Of a stretch of DNA of 64,000 nt, positions 1 to 9,497 are shown one piece after another. Positions within the stretch are counted from its first letter, which is position 1. Every line of letters begins with the position of its first letter. The notes beneath the pieces are model-generated. The model worked only from the letters and a program-made list of their open reading frames with translations. It had not been told where the DNA came from and made no database searches. Made by a program: the position numbers and the translations under genes. The DNA comes from Cellulomonas sp. KRMCY2 (lineage in GTDB: Bacteria; Actinomycetota; Actinomycetes; Actinomycetales; Cellulomonadaceae), in NCBI RefSeq assembly GCF_000526515.1, contig NZ_JAGF01000001.1:3286001-3350000 (forward strand), given 5' to 3'.

Positions 1-155
1 GTGCGCTGCCAGGGGCCGGCGCCGATCACCGCGGTCGCCTCGGCGTCGATCAGCTCTTGATACAGGTGCTCGGTCGCGGTCCGGACCCGGTCGGTGACCT
101 CGGTGTCCTTCAATGCGGTCAGCAGGTCGAGCAGGGCAGACTGGTCCATGGCCAT
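1..155 (-). CDS. IS256 (Mutator)-family transposase, N-terminal fragment at window edge
   Basis: The reverse strand encodes about 51 residues beginning MAMDQSALLDLLTALK and running off the left edge at GAGPWQRT. The stretch ELIDAEATAVIGAGPW is the typical N-terminal signature of IS256-family DDE transposases, which cut and paste their own element. The start at 155 has AAGGA about 9 nt upstream; the ATG six bases further in is an equally possible start. Only the N-terminus is in the window, so it cannot be said whether the gene is intact. Confidence 0.8.
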   Translation of the reverse strand, partial: MAMDQSALLDLLTALKDTEVTDRVRTATEHLYQELIDAEATAVIGAGPWQR

Positions 156-214
156 CGTGCGATGTCCTTCCGTGAGTTCCCTAGTCCGGTCTCACCGACC
201 ATCGCACGATGGCC
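150..214. repeat. 15-bp inverted repeat around the IS256 transposase start
   Basis: Positions 150-164 and 200-214 are perfect 15-base inverted copies of GGCCATCGTGCGATG, separated by 35 nt. The left arm covers the transposase start codon. It may be part of the element end or a hairpin that limits transposase translation; neither is shown by the sequence. Confidence 0.6.
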
Positions 215-295
215 TTCTCCGTCGCGGTCACCACGACGAACAAGATCGAGAACTACACCACCCCAGGGGACGTCACCGATGCTCGACGCTCGCTC

Positions 296-420
296 ATGTG
301 GGAGCTGAGCGTGGCCGAGCAGCGGTACACCCAGCGGTGCTGTCGGTGGTGGATCACCCACGAGCTCGGCCGGGGCAGTGTGGCGGTCTCCGCGCCATCG
401 GTCTACCGGGCGCTTCGCCA
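296..420 (+). pseudogene. Possible remnant of an IS481-type transposase N-terminus
   Basis: A short stretch reads MWELSVAEQRY and then, after a frame change, AVLSVVD. This resembles the opening of IS481-like actinobacterial transposases (ELSVAEQRY followed by AVL and a helix-turn-helix). No continuous reading frame and no catalytic domain follow, so if the match is right it is a decayed scrap. It lies between the IS256 edge and the end of the EAL gene. The call rests on a short motif only. Confidence 0.35.
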
Positions 421-1797
421 CCCTCGCCAGCTTCGGTTGGCCGCAGGCTCGGGATCGGTCGGCTCTGGGGGCCGGCTCTCTTCCTCGCCGGACAGTCCAC
501 CGAGCGCGGTGTTGTCGTGACCGAGAATCGGGACCCGGCGAATGATGTGGCGGGCGATCTCGTGCACGAGTTCGAAGTCCTGCGTCACCACGGTGTCGTA
601 GAAGCCGGGTGACGAGGCCCGCGCAAAGACAGCGGCCGGTGCCTGGTCGCTCAGCACGATGAAGAACTTCTCTCCCGCGAACGCGTCGCCCCGGGGAAGG
701 CAGACACCGCGGGCTCCCGGTGCGGGCTCTGCAGGCATCTCGGTCCCGAACACGACGAAGACCATCGCGGACTCGGGTACCCCTGTTGCCACCAGCTCGG
801 CGGGAAGGTCGTCGTCGCCTACGCACAGGAGGTAGACCGACGGGCATCCGCTCGCGTGGGGACGGTGCGCGAGCATCGCCCCGAGCTCGGCCAGGTGAGC
901 TCCGCTCGCCCTGACGAGCGGGCTGTCTTCGAAGAGCTCGAACGGCGATGCGACGTGCAGGTCGGTGGGCACCACCTTGATCAATGGGATCGGGGCGTGC
1001 GGGGGTGGGTAGGTCTCGCGGAGCGGGCCGGGCCGTCCCAGGTGGTGCCCTTGGCCATACACGGCTCCAAGTGCCCGAGCCCATCGCTCGTCCTCATCGG
1101 TCTCGATGCCCTCGACAAGCAGGACCGCACCCGTCTTCTCGGTGTGGCGAAGCACGCTGGTGACGATCTCGGAGGCCGCCTCCCGGCCCGCGTTGTTGAG
1201 CCGGCGCAGGTCGAGCTTGACCACGTCGGGTTCCACGATGGGTAGCATCGCGATCGGCGACGGGCTGCTGCCGACGTTGTCGATCGCGATTCCCCAGCCC
1301 ATCTCCCTGGCTCGGTCGGCCGCTGCCAGTACCCCGGCCGGGTCCGCGGCGAGCGCCCGGTCGTTGACCTCGACGAGCACCCGAAGGTGCGACTCGGCCT
1401 TCCGGATCACGGGCGCCAGGTCCGCTGGACACTCCACAGCGAATCCCTCGGGCTCGACGTTGACGAACAATGAGATCGACGGCGGTACACCCTCCTTGAG
1501 GAACGCCGCGAAAGCAGTCGCACGGCACACCCAGTCCAGTTCGGCGACTCGGCCGACCCGGCGAGCGGCCTCGAACAACGCCATCGGGGAGGCAAGAGCC
1601 GTCGCCTCCGGTCCGCGGACCAATGCCTCGAGCGCGACAACCTGACCAGAACGCAGGTCGACCAGCGGCTGAAACACGACACTCAGATCACGTTCCTCGA
1701 GCAGGCGCGTGAACAGGCAGTCAACCTCGTCACCCTCAAACCCCGGGACGTCACGGACGACCTCCGCAGGACCCCGCGCCAACTCGCTCGCGATCAC
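403..1797 (-). CDS. EAL-domain protein with C-terminal DICT sensory domain
   Basis: This 464-residue soluble protein has an EAL domain at about residues 30-265 (c-di-GMP phosphodiesterase fold) followed by a DICT-type domain with FGTEMPAEPAPGARG. The EAL signature is at residues 57-59, NVEPEGF supplies the metal-binding Asn, and LLVEGIETDED the later Glu. The loop normally DDFGTG reads DNVGSS, so the second Asp is Asn. Enzyme activity is therefore uncertain and it may act as a c-di-GMP binder. The GTG start at 1797 is chosen because AGAGGAG lies 6 nt upstream; the frame stays open further up without a signal. It is divergent from a FIST sensor gene, which suggests a shared signalling role. 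Confidence 0.85.
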   Translation of the reverse strand: MIASELARGPAEVVRDVPGFEGDEVDCLFTRLLEERDLSVVFQPLVDLRSGQVVALEALVRGPEATALASPMALFEAARRVGRVAELDWVCRATAFAAFLKEGVPPSISLFVNVEPEGFAVECPADLAPVIRKAESHLRVLVEVNDRALAADPAGVLAAADRAREMGWGIAIDNVGSSPSPIAMLPIVEPDVVKLDLRRLNNAGREAASEIVTSVLRHTEKTGAVLLVEGIETDEDERWARALGAVYGQGHHLGRPGPLRETYPPPHAPIPLIKVVPTDLHVASPFELFEDSPLVRASGAHLAELGAMLAHRPHASGCPSVYLLCVGDDDLPAELVATGVPESAMVFVVFGTEMPAEPAPGARGVCLPRGDAFAGEKFFIVLSDQAPAAVFARASSPGFYDTVVTQDFELVHEIARHIIRRVPILGHDNTALGGLSGEEESRPPEPTDPEPAANRSWRGWRSAR

Positions 1798-2007
1798 TGT
1801 CGGCTCCTCTGGAGACTCGTGGAAGAAGACGCGTGCCCCATCGACACTGCCCCTGCGAGACCCATCGGTTGGCGCGGGAGCTGTGTGAGGCCAACCCGCC
1901 GACGCGAAGAGGATCAGTCGGAACCGCCTCTCATCTCGCGGTGATACCGACCGATGTGAGAGGCAGTCCGTCGCCCGACCAGGGCGGCGCTTGCGATTGG
2001 GGGAACG

Positions 2008-2208
2008 ATGGCCTCGCTCCGGGACCTCGATGAGGTGGCCGCCAGCCTGCTCTCGTCCGTCGGCCAGGCAGTCTTCGGACCCGTGTCGACCCGCGTTCTC
2101 CTTCGCACGGGGGTGAATCTGCGCAGCCCGAGGTCCGACCAGAAGGCGGACGGTGCGGCCGTGGTGAAAGTCGTCTCCGCTCTCGCTGACATGGGGTACC
2201 GGCTGTGA
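2008..2208 (+). CDS. Small conserved-looking protein upstream of FIST gene
   Basis: This encodes 66 residues starting MASLRDLDEVAASLL. ATG 2008 is preceded by GGGGGA at good spacing. The end overlaps the region where the FIST reading frame opens, and the FIST start lies 42 nt downstream of its stop, so the two are probably co-transcribed. I do not recognise a family. The C-terminal half (SDQKADGAAVVKVVSAL) looks helical. It may be a partner of the FIST or EAL protein, by position only. Confidence 0.6.
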   Translation: MASLRDLDEVAASLLSSVGQAVFGPVSTRVLLRTGVNLRSPRSDQKADGAAVVKVVSALADMGYRL

Positions 2209-2249
2209 CCGGCCACGCCACACTCCGACCCGCTTCACCAGGAGTCCTG

Positions 2250-3404
2250 ATGCCGACCACCACCACCACGCTGAGGAAAGCGTCCCGCGCGCAGGCCAGC
2301 GGATCGGCCGAGGAGGTCGTAGCGGCGATCACGGCTGTGCTGCGCGACGGCCTCGCGGGACAGCCCGCCACCGTCGTGCTGTTCTTCGCCTCCGCGTCGT
2401 ACGACCCGAGTGAGCTCGCCGGCCCGCTCAACGCGAGCTTCCCCGAAGCGGCCGTGCTGGGCTGCTCGACGGCCGGGGAGTTCACCGACACCGCCTCGAG
2501 TACCGGTGGAGTCAGCGCGATCGCGTTGCCGACGTCGATCCTCGCACGCGGGGCAGCAGCCCTGGTCGACCTGTCGACCGATCCCGCCGGGGCGATCGCG
2601 ACCGCAACCCGGGCGGTCGAGGCCGCGCTCGGTACCGAGCTGCGGAGATTGGACCCGACACGCCACCTGGGCTTCGTGCTCATCGACGGCCTGCACGGCG
2701 CAGAAGAGGTCGTCAACGAGGCACTGGGCAACGCCGCGCCACTGCTCGATGTCGTCGGCGGTTCGGCCGGTGACGACCTCGCTTTCGCCGAGACCTGGGT
2801 CTCCGTCGGCGATCAGGTGTCCCGCTGCGGAGCGGCGCTCGTCGTTTGCGAGACGACCGGGCCGTTCACAGTGCTCAAGACCTGCACGTTCGAGTCGACC
2901 GCCAAGAAGCTGCGCGTGACCAGGGCTGATGTCGCCGCGCGCACCGTCTACGAGTTCGACGGTCGCCCCGCGACGGAGGCTTACGCTGAAGCCATCGGGT
3001 GCCGGCCCGGCGACCTGGACAGCGCGATCTTCATGGAGCACCCGGTCGGGCTGATGGTTGACGGTGTCCCGTTCATCCGCAGCCCACAGCAGGTGACCAG
3101 CGACGGCGGGATCAAGTTCTACTGCCAGGTCCTCGACGGCATGGAAGTCGAGGTCATGCAGTCCGGCGACATCGTCTCCGAGACGTCCGCCGCGCTCGCC
3201 GCAGCCGTTGACGGCCTCGGCGGCTCGGCGAGCGCAGGGGTGCTCTTCAACTGCATCCTGCGACGCCTCGAGCTCGACGCCAAGGACGAGACTCAAGCGT
3301 TCGTCGACACCTTCGCGGGAATCCCGGTCGCCGGATTCCACACCTACGGCGAGTCCTGGCTCGGCCACATGAACCAGACCCTCACCGGCGTGCTCTTCTC
3401 CTGA
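2250..3404 (+). CDS. FIST sensory-domain protein (FIST_N plus FIST_C)
   Basis: The 384-residue product shows the FIST layout: an N-terminal domain with ATVVLFFAS, AAVLGCSTAGEF and LDVVGGSAGDDL, and a C-terminal domain with ILRRLELDAKDE, IPVAGFHTYGE and HMNQTLTGVLF. FIST domains are predicted intracellular small-ligand sensors, often encoded with signalling proteins. ATG 2250 is chosen over the longer GTG 2205 start because AGGAG sits 5 nt before it. No membrane segment or output domain is present, so it probably passes its signal through a partner such as the divergent EAL protein. Confidence 0.88.
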   Translation: MPTTTTTLRKASRAQASGSAEEVVAAITAVLRDGLAGQPATVVLFFASASYDPSELAGPLNASFPEAAVLGCSTAGEFTDTASSTGGVSAIALPTSILARGAAALVDLSTDPAGAIATATRAVEAALGTELRRLDPTRHLGFVLIDGLHGAEEVVNEALGNAAPLLDVVGGSAGDDLAFAETWVSVGDQVSRCGAALVVCETTGPFTVLKTCTFESTAKKLRVTRADVAARTVYEFDGRPATEAYAEAIGCRPGDLDSAIFMEHPVGLMVDGVPFIRSPQQVTSDGGIKFYCQVLDGMEVEVMQSGDIVSETSAALAAAVDGLGGSASAGVLFNCILRRLELDAKDETQAFVDTFAGIPVAGFHTYGESWLGHMNQTLTGVLFS

Positions 3405-3506
3405 CACGCCCAGCACCCCCGGGGCGATGGGCGGGCCCGGACAGGTGCAGCCAAAGCCGTCGTGCGTGGCTGCCCGGCGGCAGATGCCCGCCCACGCCGA
3501 CCCGCG

Positions 3507-3875
3507 CTACGTGACGTAGCCGGGGATGTCCTGCACGCGGTGGTAGACCGGGATCCCTCGTTCGCGGGCGATGGCCACGTCCTGGTCCGCGCCGGTCGAC
3601 TCGCCCGGGAGGCGCAGGACGGCGTCGCAGTGCTGGAGCAGCCGGTGTGCCGTCGGGTACATCACCCGCTCGGCGAGCGGGTCGTTGACTCCGTCCGCGC
3701 CGGCCGAGCTGAGCACGGGGAGCGCGACCCACTCACCGATCATCGGGATGTGCCCGCTGCGGAAGACGGGCCAGGCCGCCTCCTCCAGCCGGCTGAGGTT
3801 CTGAGCCATGAGAGTCGGGTCGTCGCCGGTTCCTGAGCGGTACGGGCCGGCGATGAGGATCATCAAGGGTTTCAT
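3507..3875 (-). CDS. DUF4406 / nucleoside 2-deoxyribosyltransferase-like protein
   Basis: This is a 122-residue protein opening MKPLMILIAGPYRSG, with PTAHRLLQHCDAVLRLPG and STGADQDVAIARERG. It has the fold signature of the DUF4406 branch of nucleoside 2-deoxyribosyltransferase-like proteins (GPY, then a polar GxSxG-like segment with an acidic residue). The substrate is unknown. ATG 3875 is preceded by TACGGT 7 nt upstream and no ribosome-binding site, so the message is probably leaderless; the longer upstream frame is ignored. It is divergent from a DeoR regulator, which may control it. Confidence 0.75.
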   Translation of the reverse strand: MKPLMILIAGPYRSGTGDDPTLMAQNLSRLEEAAWPVFRSGHIPMIGEWVALPVLSSAGADGVNDPLAERVMYPTAHRLLQHCDAVLRLPGESTGADQDVAIARERGIPVYHRVQDIPGYVT

Positions 3876-3924
3876 GTCGGGTACCGTAGTGTGCAGAAGT
3901 CGGTAAGAACAAGGAGAAACGTGC

Positions 3925-4683
3925 ATGCTGGTTGCGCAGCGTCGGGACGCCCTGCTGGATCGCCTGCGTCGTGACGGACGGCTGGTCGCCAAGGAGCTCG
4001 CCGACGAGCTCGGCGTCTCCGAGGACAGCGTGCGGCGCGATCTGCGGGAGCTTGCCGCGGCGGGCCTGTGCCAGCGGGTCTACGGCGGCGCGCTCCCGGT
4101 GTCCCCGGCCGTGGCCGACTATGCCGGGCGTCAGACGGTCGCCGTCGAGAGCAAGGAGCGCATCGCGCGAGCCGGCGCCCGCCTCGTCGTGCCGGGTTGC
4201 ACGGCCATCATCGACGGCGGGACGACGGCGCTGGCGGTCGTCAGGGCCCTGCCGCGGGACCTCAGGGCGACGATCGTGACGCACAGCCCCACGGTGGCCG
4301 TCGCGTTGGCCATGCACCCGACTGTCGAGGTCCTCGTCCTGGGTGGACGTCTGTTCAAGCACTCCGTCGTGGCCTGTGGTGCGGCTGCGGCGGAGGCCGC
4401 GGCCGGCGTCACGGCCGACATCTTCCTGCTGGGGGTCACGGGCGTGCACCACGAGGCCGGACTGACCACCGGAGACGCCGACGAGGCAGCCATGAAGCGC
4501 GCTCTCGCGAGCCGTGCCGGCGACACCTATGTGATGGCGAGCGCGGAGAAGATCGGCGCGGCATCCCCGTTCCGTGTCCTGCAGGTCACCGAGGTCACCG
4601 GCATCATCACCGACCTGCCCGCCGACAGCCCGGCCCGGCGTGACCTCCTCGATGCCCGTGCCGTCCTCGTGGACGCCGACTGA
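3925..4683 (+). CDS. DeoR/GlpR-family transcriptional regulator
   Basis: This is a 252-residue regulator with an N-terminal winged helix (residues 1-55: LADELGVSEDSVRRDLREL) and a DeoR-type sugar-phosphate sensor domain with DGGTTALAV, TIVTHSPTVAVALA and GVTADIFLLGVTGV. This family represses sugar or nucleoside catabolic genes and is released by a phosphorylated intermediate. AAGGAG precedes ATG 3925 by 8 nt. Length is normal. The only close candidate target is the divergent DUF4406 gene; the 49-bp gap between them would hold both promoters. Confidence 0.88.
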   Translation: MLVAQRRDALLDRLRRDGRLVAKELADELGVSEDSVRRDLRELAAAGLCQRVYGGALPVSPAVADYAGRQTVAVESKERIARAGARLVVPGCTAIIDGGTTALAVVRALPRDLRATIVTHSPTVAVALAMHPTVEVLVLGGRLFKHSVVACGAAAAEAAAGVTADIFLLGVTGVHHEAGLTTGDADEAAMKRALASRAGDTYVMASAEKIGAASPFRVLQVTEVTGIITDLPADSPARRDLLDARAVLVDAD

Positions 4684-4730
4684 GGATCCTCTGGCCAGGC
4701 CGTCGTCCGACGGCGTCCGCCGAGGTCCGT

Positions 4731-7700
4731 CTACTCCCAGCCTGCCGTGAGGCTGCTCACCCGTCCGATCGTCGTGCGCACGGCGGTCCGGCCACGCTCG
4801 ATCATCGTGGCGATCAGCACGGCGAGCAGGCCGACGCCCGCGATCAGCAACCACAGGCCCGCCCCGCCCCAGGCGGGCAGGAGCGCCACGAGCGGGACCG
4901 CGACCAGGACGACCAGCGCCGTCAGCACGACGACCGCACCGGTGGCGACCCGTCGGCGGACCCGGGTCAGGACGCCCCAGCCCGCCACCGCGACGCCGAA
5001 GCCGGCAGCAACCAGGGCGTGCACGATCGACTGCGTCACGGCCTGCGTGAAGGAGGCGCCGACGAGGAAGGCGATCGCGGCGAGCTCGAGAGCGACGACC
5101 TCCGGGCCGGCCGCGTCCCGTCCGCGTGCCCGCCGGTCCCGGCGCCACACCGCGGTGATCGCCAGCAGCGCGAGCCCGACAGCGACCGTGTACCAGGAGG
5201 GCCCGCCGTCGATCGCGGCCTTGACGAACAGCACCCAGGACGTGCAGGCCAGGGCGGGGGCGAGCATCTGCAGGCCGACGGAGCGCTGGGCCACCCCGAT
5301 GGCGGCGGCCTGGACGGTCACGGCCGCCAGGGCCGGTGCCAGCAGCCCGATGTCGGGCGCCGGCACCAGCCCGGTCAGGACGGCGACGACGGCTGCGCCG
5401 CCGCCGAGCTCGGCACACGGACGCGCCAACGGACTGCCGGGGGACAGGAAGCTCAGGGCGAGGGTTCCGGCAGCCAGCACGGCAGCGACGGCGGCGAGCA
5501 CCGTGAGCTGGGTCGCGGGTGCCGCATCCCCGACCTGGAACGACATCATCAGGCCCGCGAGCACGACCGCAGCGGCCAGGTCGCGCAGCCACGGGAGGCG
5601 CAACGCTCCGGTGGCAGCGACCAGCCCGAGGACGACGCCGAGCAGGCCCAGCAGCACCCACCCGCTCGGCTCTACGGCGGCACCGGAGACCACCTCGGAC
5701 CGTTCGCTCGTCAGCGCCGCGACAGCCGTCACGAGGACTGCGGCACCGCCCCAGACGTGCAGCCAGGACCGGTCGACGAGCCACGTCCGGTCCGTACGAC
5801 GGAGCCACGCGAGACCGGCGACGAGCAGCGTGACCGCGCCGGCGCCGGCGGCGGTGGCATCGACCGAGTGCTGGGCCGACCAGGCGAACCAGTCCAGTGC
5901 GGCGACCCAGGACGCGAGCGCAGCGAGCACCCCGGTGACCTGTCGCACGACACGCACGTCACCCGACGCGCGGAGGGCCAGCCCGGTGTGCGCGACCGCG
6001 AGGAAGAGCAGGGCCAGCGCGAGCCATCCGGCACCGGCCACCCCGGACCCGACGAGGACCAGGATCGTGGCCGACCAGCCGAGCACCTCGGCGAGCGCGC
6101 GGCGCCGGTGCAGCCGCAGGGCCACCGTCAGGACCTCGAGCCCGATCAGGACGAAGGTGATGGCGTGCGCCGGGCCGCCGACGGCGACGGCAAGACCCGT
6201 CAGGGCGACGGGACCGGCCGCGACGAGCAGCGGGACGTCCCAGCGGCTCCAGGCGCCACGGTCGGGCGTCAGGCGGTACAGCGCCTCGCCGGCGACGAGC
6301 AGGCCCGCGGCGACGGCCACGCTGACCCACGGCCGCGCGTCCAGTGCGGGACCGGCCAGCTGCCACGTGCCGACCCAGGCCAGGAGGGTCGCACCCGCGC
6401 CGAGCACCCCGGCGCGCGCGAGCACGCCGACCAGGAGCAGGACCGTGCCTGCGAAGAGGGTCAGGAGTCCGGCTGCCGGTCCCGGTACCGGTCCGGTGAC
6501 GGCCAGCAGGCCGAGGCAGACGTCGAGCGCGCCGAGGAAGGCCGGTGCGACGAGCCAGGCATGACGCGGTGCGGGGGTCGGCACCCAGGGTCGGTGCCAC
6601 AGGTCCGCCGCAGCAGCGCCGACGAGCAGCGTGCCGCCGACCACCACGAGGGTCGTGGCTGCCGCCGTCAACCGGCCCAGCGCGTCGAACCACGGCACGG
6701 TCTGCCAGGCCAGGAGGCCGACGAACGGGGTCACGGCCGCCCAGGCGGTCCACACCATGGGCGCGGCGCGGCGCGAGCCGGGCAGCAGCAGGACGGCCGC
6801 GATGAGGCAGGCGAGGCCGACGACGGCCGTCCACAGCTCGCGTGACGCCGTCGTGCCGAGCAGGGCGAGGAGTGCTGCGACGAAGGAGCCCCCGACCATC
6901 GTCGTGACGAGGCGCGGGGACAGCGGCAGCCGGGCCGCGGCGGCGTAGACGACGGCGGTCCCCATCGGTACGGCCAGGGCCCACGGGTCGTCCAGAGGGA
7001 GCGTCCCTGCGGCGTCCAGGACGAGCCAGACCGTCACCGGCAGCCCGAGGGCGGTCAGAGCCCACGGCAGGTGGCGCAGCACGGACCCGGCGGCGGCAAG
7101 GAGCTCGCCGACCGGCGAACGGTCGCGGTCGTCGCGCCCAGCAGTGAGGGCGAGGCCCGCGGTGGCGAGGGCGACCACGGTGACCAGGCCCCAGCGGGGA
7201 CCGGCCAGGCCGAGTGACACGGCGGCCACGACGTGACCGGTGAGCCCGAGCGAGGCGGCGGCACGGCCGGGGTGCGCGCCCTCGACGGGTGTCCGATCGG
7301 CGGCCGGACGGGAGCGGTGCGCCGCACCGACGACCGCCAGTGCCACCACGCCGAGCAGCACTCCGCGCGTCACGTCGGCGATGTCGGCGGCGACGCAGCC
7401 CATGAGCCAGGCGGTCACGGCCAGCCCGGCGATGACCCATGGTCGCGCGACCGGTGACGTCGGTCCGACAGTGCCGAGCACCGCGAGGACCAGCACGCTG
7501 CCGATGACCGTCCACCGCTCGGCGGGCAGGGTCGCGAGGTCCCAGGCCAGGAGTGCCCAGAGGGCGACGACCGGGACGGCGCCGATCCACCAGCGGCGCC
7601 AGAACCGGTCGACGTCCCCGCGGGCCAGGACCGGGTGCATCGCCGGGAGGGTCGCCGCCGCGACGGTCGCCGTGGCCGCGACCAGCCCCGTGGTGAGGTC

Positions 7701-9284
7701 GGTGGCGAGGCCGAACGCGACGAGGGCCGCGACCGGCAGTGCGGCGGCCACGACGTCGAGTGCTCCCGACGAGCCGTCGACCGCGTACGGGGCGGTGCGC
7801 CGGGCGATCGCCCAGGCGGCCACGACGGCGAGGGTGGCAGCCGCCCACCGCGGGTCGGCCCAGACCGCCACGAGGCAGGCGAGCAGGCCGAGAGCCGGCA
7901 GGACGACAGCCGGCCGGGCTCCGGTCGGCCTAGGGACAGCCCGGCGCGTCGCCACGTCCAGCAGCACGAGGAAGCCGCCGGCCGCGAGGGCGACGGCCGG
8001 GGCAGGCGCCAGGTGGGTGAGCAGTGCGAGGGTGACCAGCGCCCACCACACGGGTGCCACCACATCGGCCACCGCGTCCGGGACGGCCGGACGGAGCAGG
8101 GCGAGGACGACCAGCAGCAGGACTCCGGTGACGATGACCGGACCGGTCGGCGAACCTTCCGCCGACCAGGTCAGCAGTGCGAGCACGGCCAGCACGACGG
8201 TGCCGGGCACGGCCGCCGTGCGGGCGGGCTCGGCGAGGCGCGCCGACGGCCACCGGCGGGCGGCGAGGAGCGTGAGCACGAGTGCCACCGACGCCGCAGC
8301 GAGCTGGGCGCTGCTGGGAACCGCGACGTCCTTGCCCCCGGGGATCGGTCGCCCGACACCGAGCGTCGCCATCGCCACGGCGAACCAGAGCATCGGCGCG
8401 GCGACCAGGCGCAGCCCGCTGGCGACGTCGTACCTCGACCACACCGCGTACCCGGCACCGGTGACGGCGCAGGCACCGGTGAGTGCGACCGCCAGGGCCG
8501 TCCCGTGCAGGTCGGGCGGCACCGGGAAGCCGTCCAGCACGGAGGTGATCAGCATGACCGGGAGCAGGAAGCCCCCCACCGCCTCGAGGGCCCGACCGAC
8601 GACGACCGCGCCGTGGCGCAGCAGCAGCCTGGCCGCGATGAAGGGCACGGCCGCGCTCGCGAGCTCGGCCACCGGCCGGAGGCTGGGCGTGACGTCGGCG
8701 AAGGCGAAGACGACCAGGCCGAACACCCCGACGAACAGCAGCAGGACGCCGAGGTAGGCCAGTCCGTGCACGCCGAGGTCGGAACCGGTCGCCGTTCGGA
8801 TGCGCGCCCACCGTTGCGCCGACGCGGACGGTTCGCGGACGACGACGGGCCGCGCCCAGGTGCCCTCGGAGCCGGTCTGGCGGTCGGCCGGTGGTGCGGC
8901 GGTCTGCGTGCGCGGGGGCTCGACCGGCCAGGCGACGGGCTCAGGTGCCGTAGCGCGCGGGGCCGTCGCCGGCTGGGGCGCTGCGGAGTCCTGCCTCGCC
9001 TCGCGCGCGAGGTCGCTGATGACGGCGGTGAGGCCGGCCAGCTGCGTCTCGGAGAGGAAGCCCCGGGAGCGTGCCTCGGGCAGGAAGACCTCCTCGACGA
9101 AGACGAGCTCGTGGAGATCGGCCCGGGTGAGGTGCCGACGGACCGGCGCGGCGTCGTGCCAGACCGCGTGCCCGTCGCCGACCCACGCACCCCAGTCCTG
9201 ACCCGACCAGTGCCGCAGCGGAGCCCTGTGGGTCGGGTCCGGATACCACCCGACGGGGGCGCCTCGCCACTGTGCCGGGTCCAT
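4731..9284 (-). CDS. Giant DUF2510 polytopic membrane protein
   Basis: At 1517 residues this is the largest gene in the window. The first about 35 residues form a DUF2510 motif (VGWYPDPTHRAPLRHWSG), a short domain attached to many actinobacterial membrane proteins. A soluble region to about residue 175 includes a proline-rich linker. The remaining about 1,340 residues are almost unbroken hydrophobic segments of Ala, Val and Leu, probably more than 40 helices. The architecture matches SCO7613-like uncharacterised membrane proteins. GGAGG lies 7 nt before ATG 9284. No catalytic motif is evident and its function is unknown. Confidence 0.8.
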   Translation of the reverse strand: MDPAQWRGAPVGWYPDPTHRAPLRHWSGQDWGAWVGDGHAVWHDAAPVRRHLTRADLHELVFVEEVFLPEARSRGFLSETQLAGLTAVISDLAREARQDSAAPQPATAPRATAPEPVAWPVEPPRTQTAAPPADRQTGSEGTWARPVVVREPSASAQRWARIRTATGSDLGVHGLAYLGVLLLFVGVFGLVVFAFADVTPSLRPVAELASAAVPFIAARLLLRHGAVVVGRALEAVGGFLLPVMLITSVLDGFPVPPDLHGTALAVALTGACAVTGAGYAVWSRYDVASGLRLVAAPMLWFAVAMATLGVGRPIPGGKDVAVPSSAQLAAASVALVLTLLAARRWPSARLAEPARTAAVPGTVVLAVLALLTWSAEGSPTGPVIVTGVLLLVVLALLRPAVPDAVADVVAPVWWALVTLALLTHLAPAPAVALAAGGFLVLLDVATRRAVPRPTGARPAVVLPALGLLACLVAVWADPRWAAATLAVVAAWAIARRTAPYAVDGSSGALDVVAAALPVAALVAFGLATDLTTGLVAATATVAAATLPAMHPVLARGDVDRFWRRWWIGAVPVVALWALLAWDLATLPAERWTVIGSVLVLAVLGTVGPTSPVARPWVIAGLAVTAWLMGCVAADIADVTRGVLLGVVALAVVGAAHRSRPAADRTPVEGAHPGRAAASLGLTGHVVAAVSLGLAGPRWGLVTVVALATAGLALTAGRDDRDRSPVGELLAAAGSVLRHLPWALTALGLPVTVWLVLDAAGTLPLDDPWALAVPMGTAVVYAAAARLPLSPRLVTTMVGGSFVAALLALLGTTASRELWTAVVGLACLIAAVLLLPGSRRAAPMVWTAWAAVTPFVGLLAWQTVPWFDALGRLTAAATTLVVVGGTLLVGAAAADLWHRPWVPTPAPRHAWLVAPAFLGALDVCLGLLAVTGPVPGPAAGLLTLFAGTVLLLVGVLARAGVLGAGATLLAWVGTWQLAGPALDARPWVSVAVAAGLLVAGEALYRLTPDRGAWSRWDVPLLVAAGPVALTGLAVAVGGPAHAITFVLIGLEVLTVALRLHRRRALAEVLGWSATILVLVGSGVAGAGWLALALLFLAVAHTGLALRASGDVRVVRQVTGVLAALASWVAALDWFAWSAQHSVDATAAGAGAVTLLVAGLAWLRRTDRTWLVDRSWLHVWGGAAVLVTAVAALTSERSEVVSGAAVEPSGWVLLGLLGVVLGLVAATGALRLPWLRDLAAAVVLAGLMMSFQVGDAAPATQLTVLAAVAAVLAAGTLALSFLSPGSPLARPCAELGGGAAVVAVLTGLVPAPDIGLLAPALAAVTVQAAAIGVAQRSVGLQMLAPALACTSWVLFVKAAIDGGPSWYTVAVGLALLAITAVWRRDRRARGRDAAGPEVVALELAAIAFLVGASFTQAVTQSIVHALVAAGFGVAVAGWGVLTRVRRRVATGAVVVLTALVVLVAVPLVALLPAWGGAGLWLLIAGVGLLAVLIATMIERGRTAVRTTIGRVSSLTAGWE

Positions 9285-9497
9285 GGTCCGTCCTCCGAAC
9301 GTCGACAGGCCAACGGTGCGGCCCTGCGGTGCTGGTCCAGCCACGTGCGCGTCTGCGCGCCGATCCGGACGTCGCCGATCCGGCGGTCCGCCGGCCCCCT
9401 GACACTAGTCAGCCCGGCGGGGTCGGGTCGGGGTTGTGCACAGGATCCTGCGGGTCGGTCGCGGGGCCCTCGCCGGGCGTGCCGCTGTTCGCACCGG

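Noticed and set aside
4747-6845. Two long plus-strand frames of about 600 codons
   Set aside because: They are antisense to the giant membrane protein and consist of Arg/Ser/Thr-rich noise.
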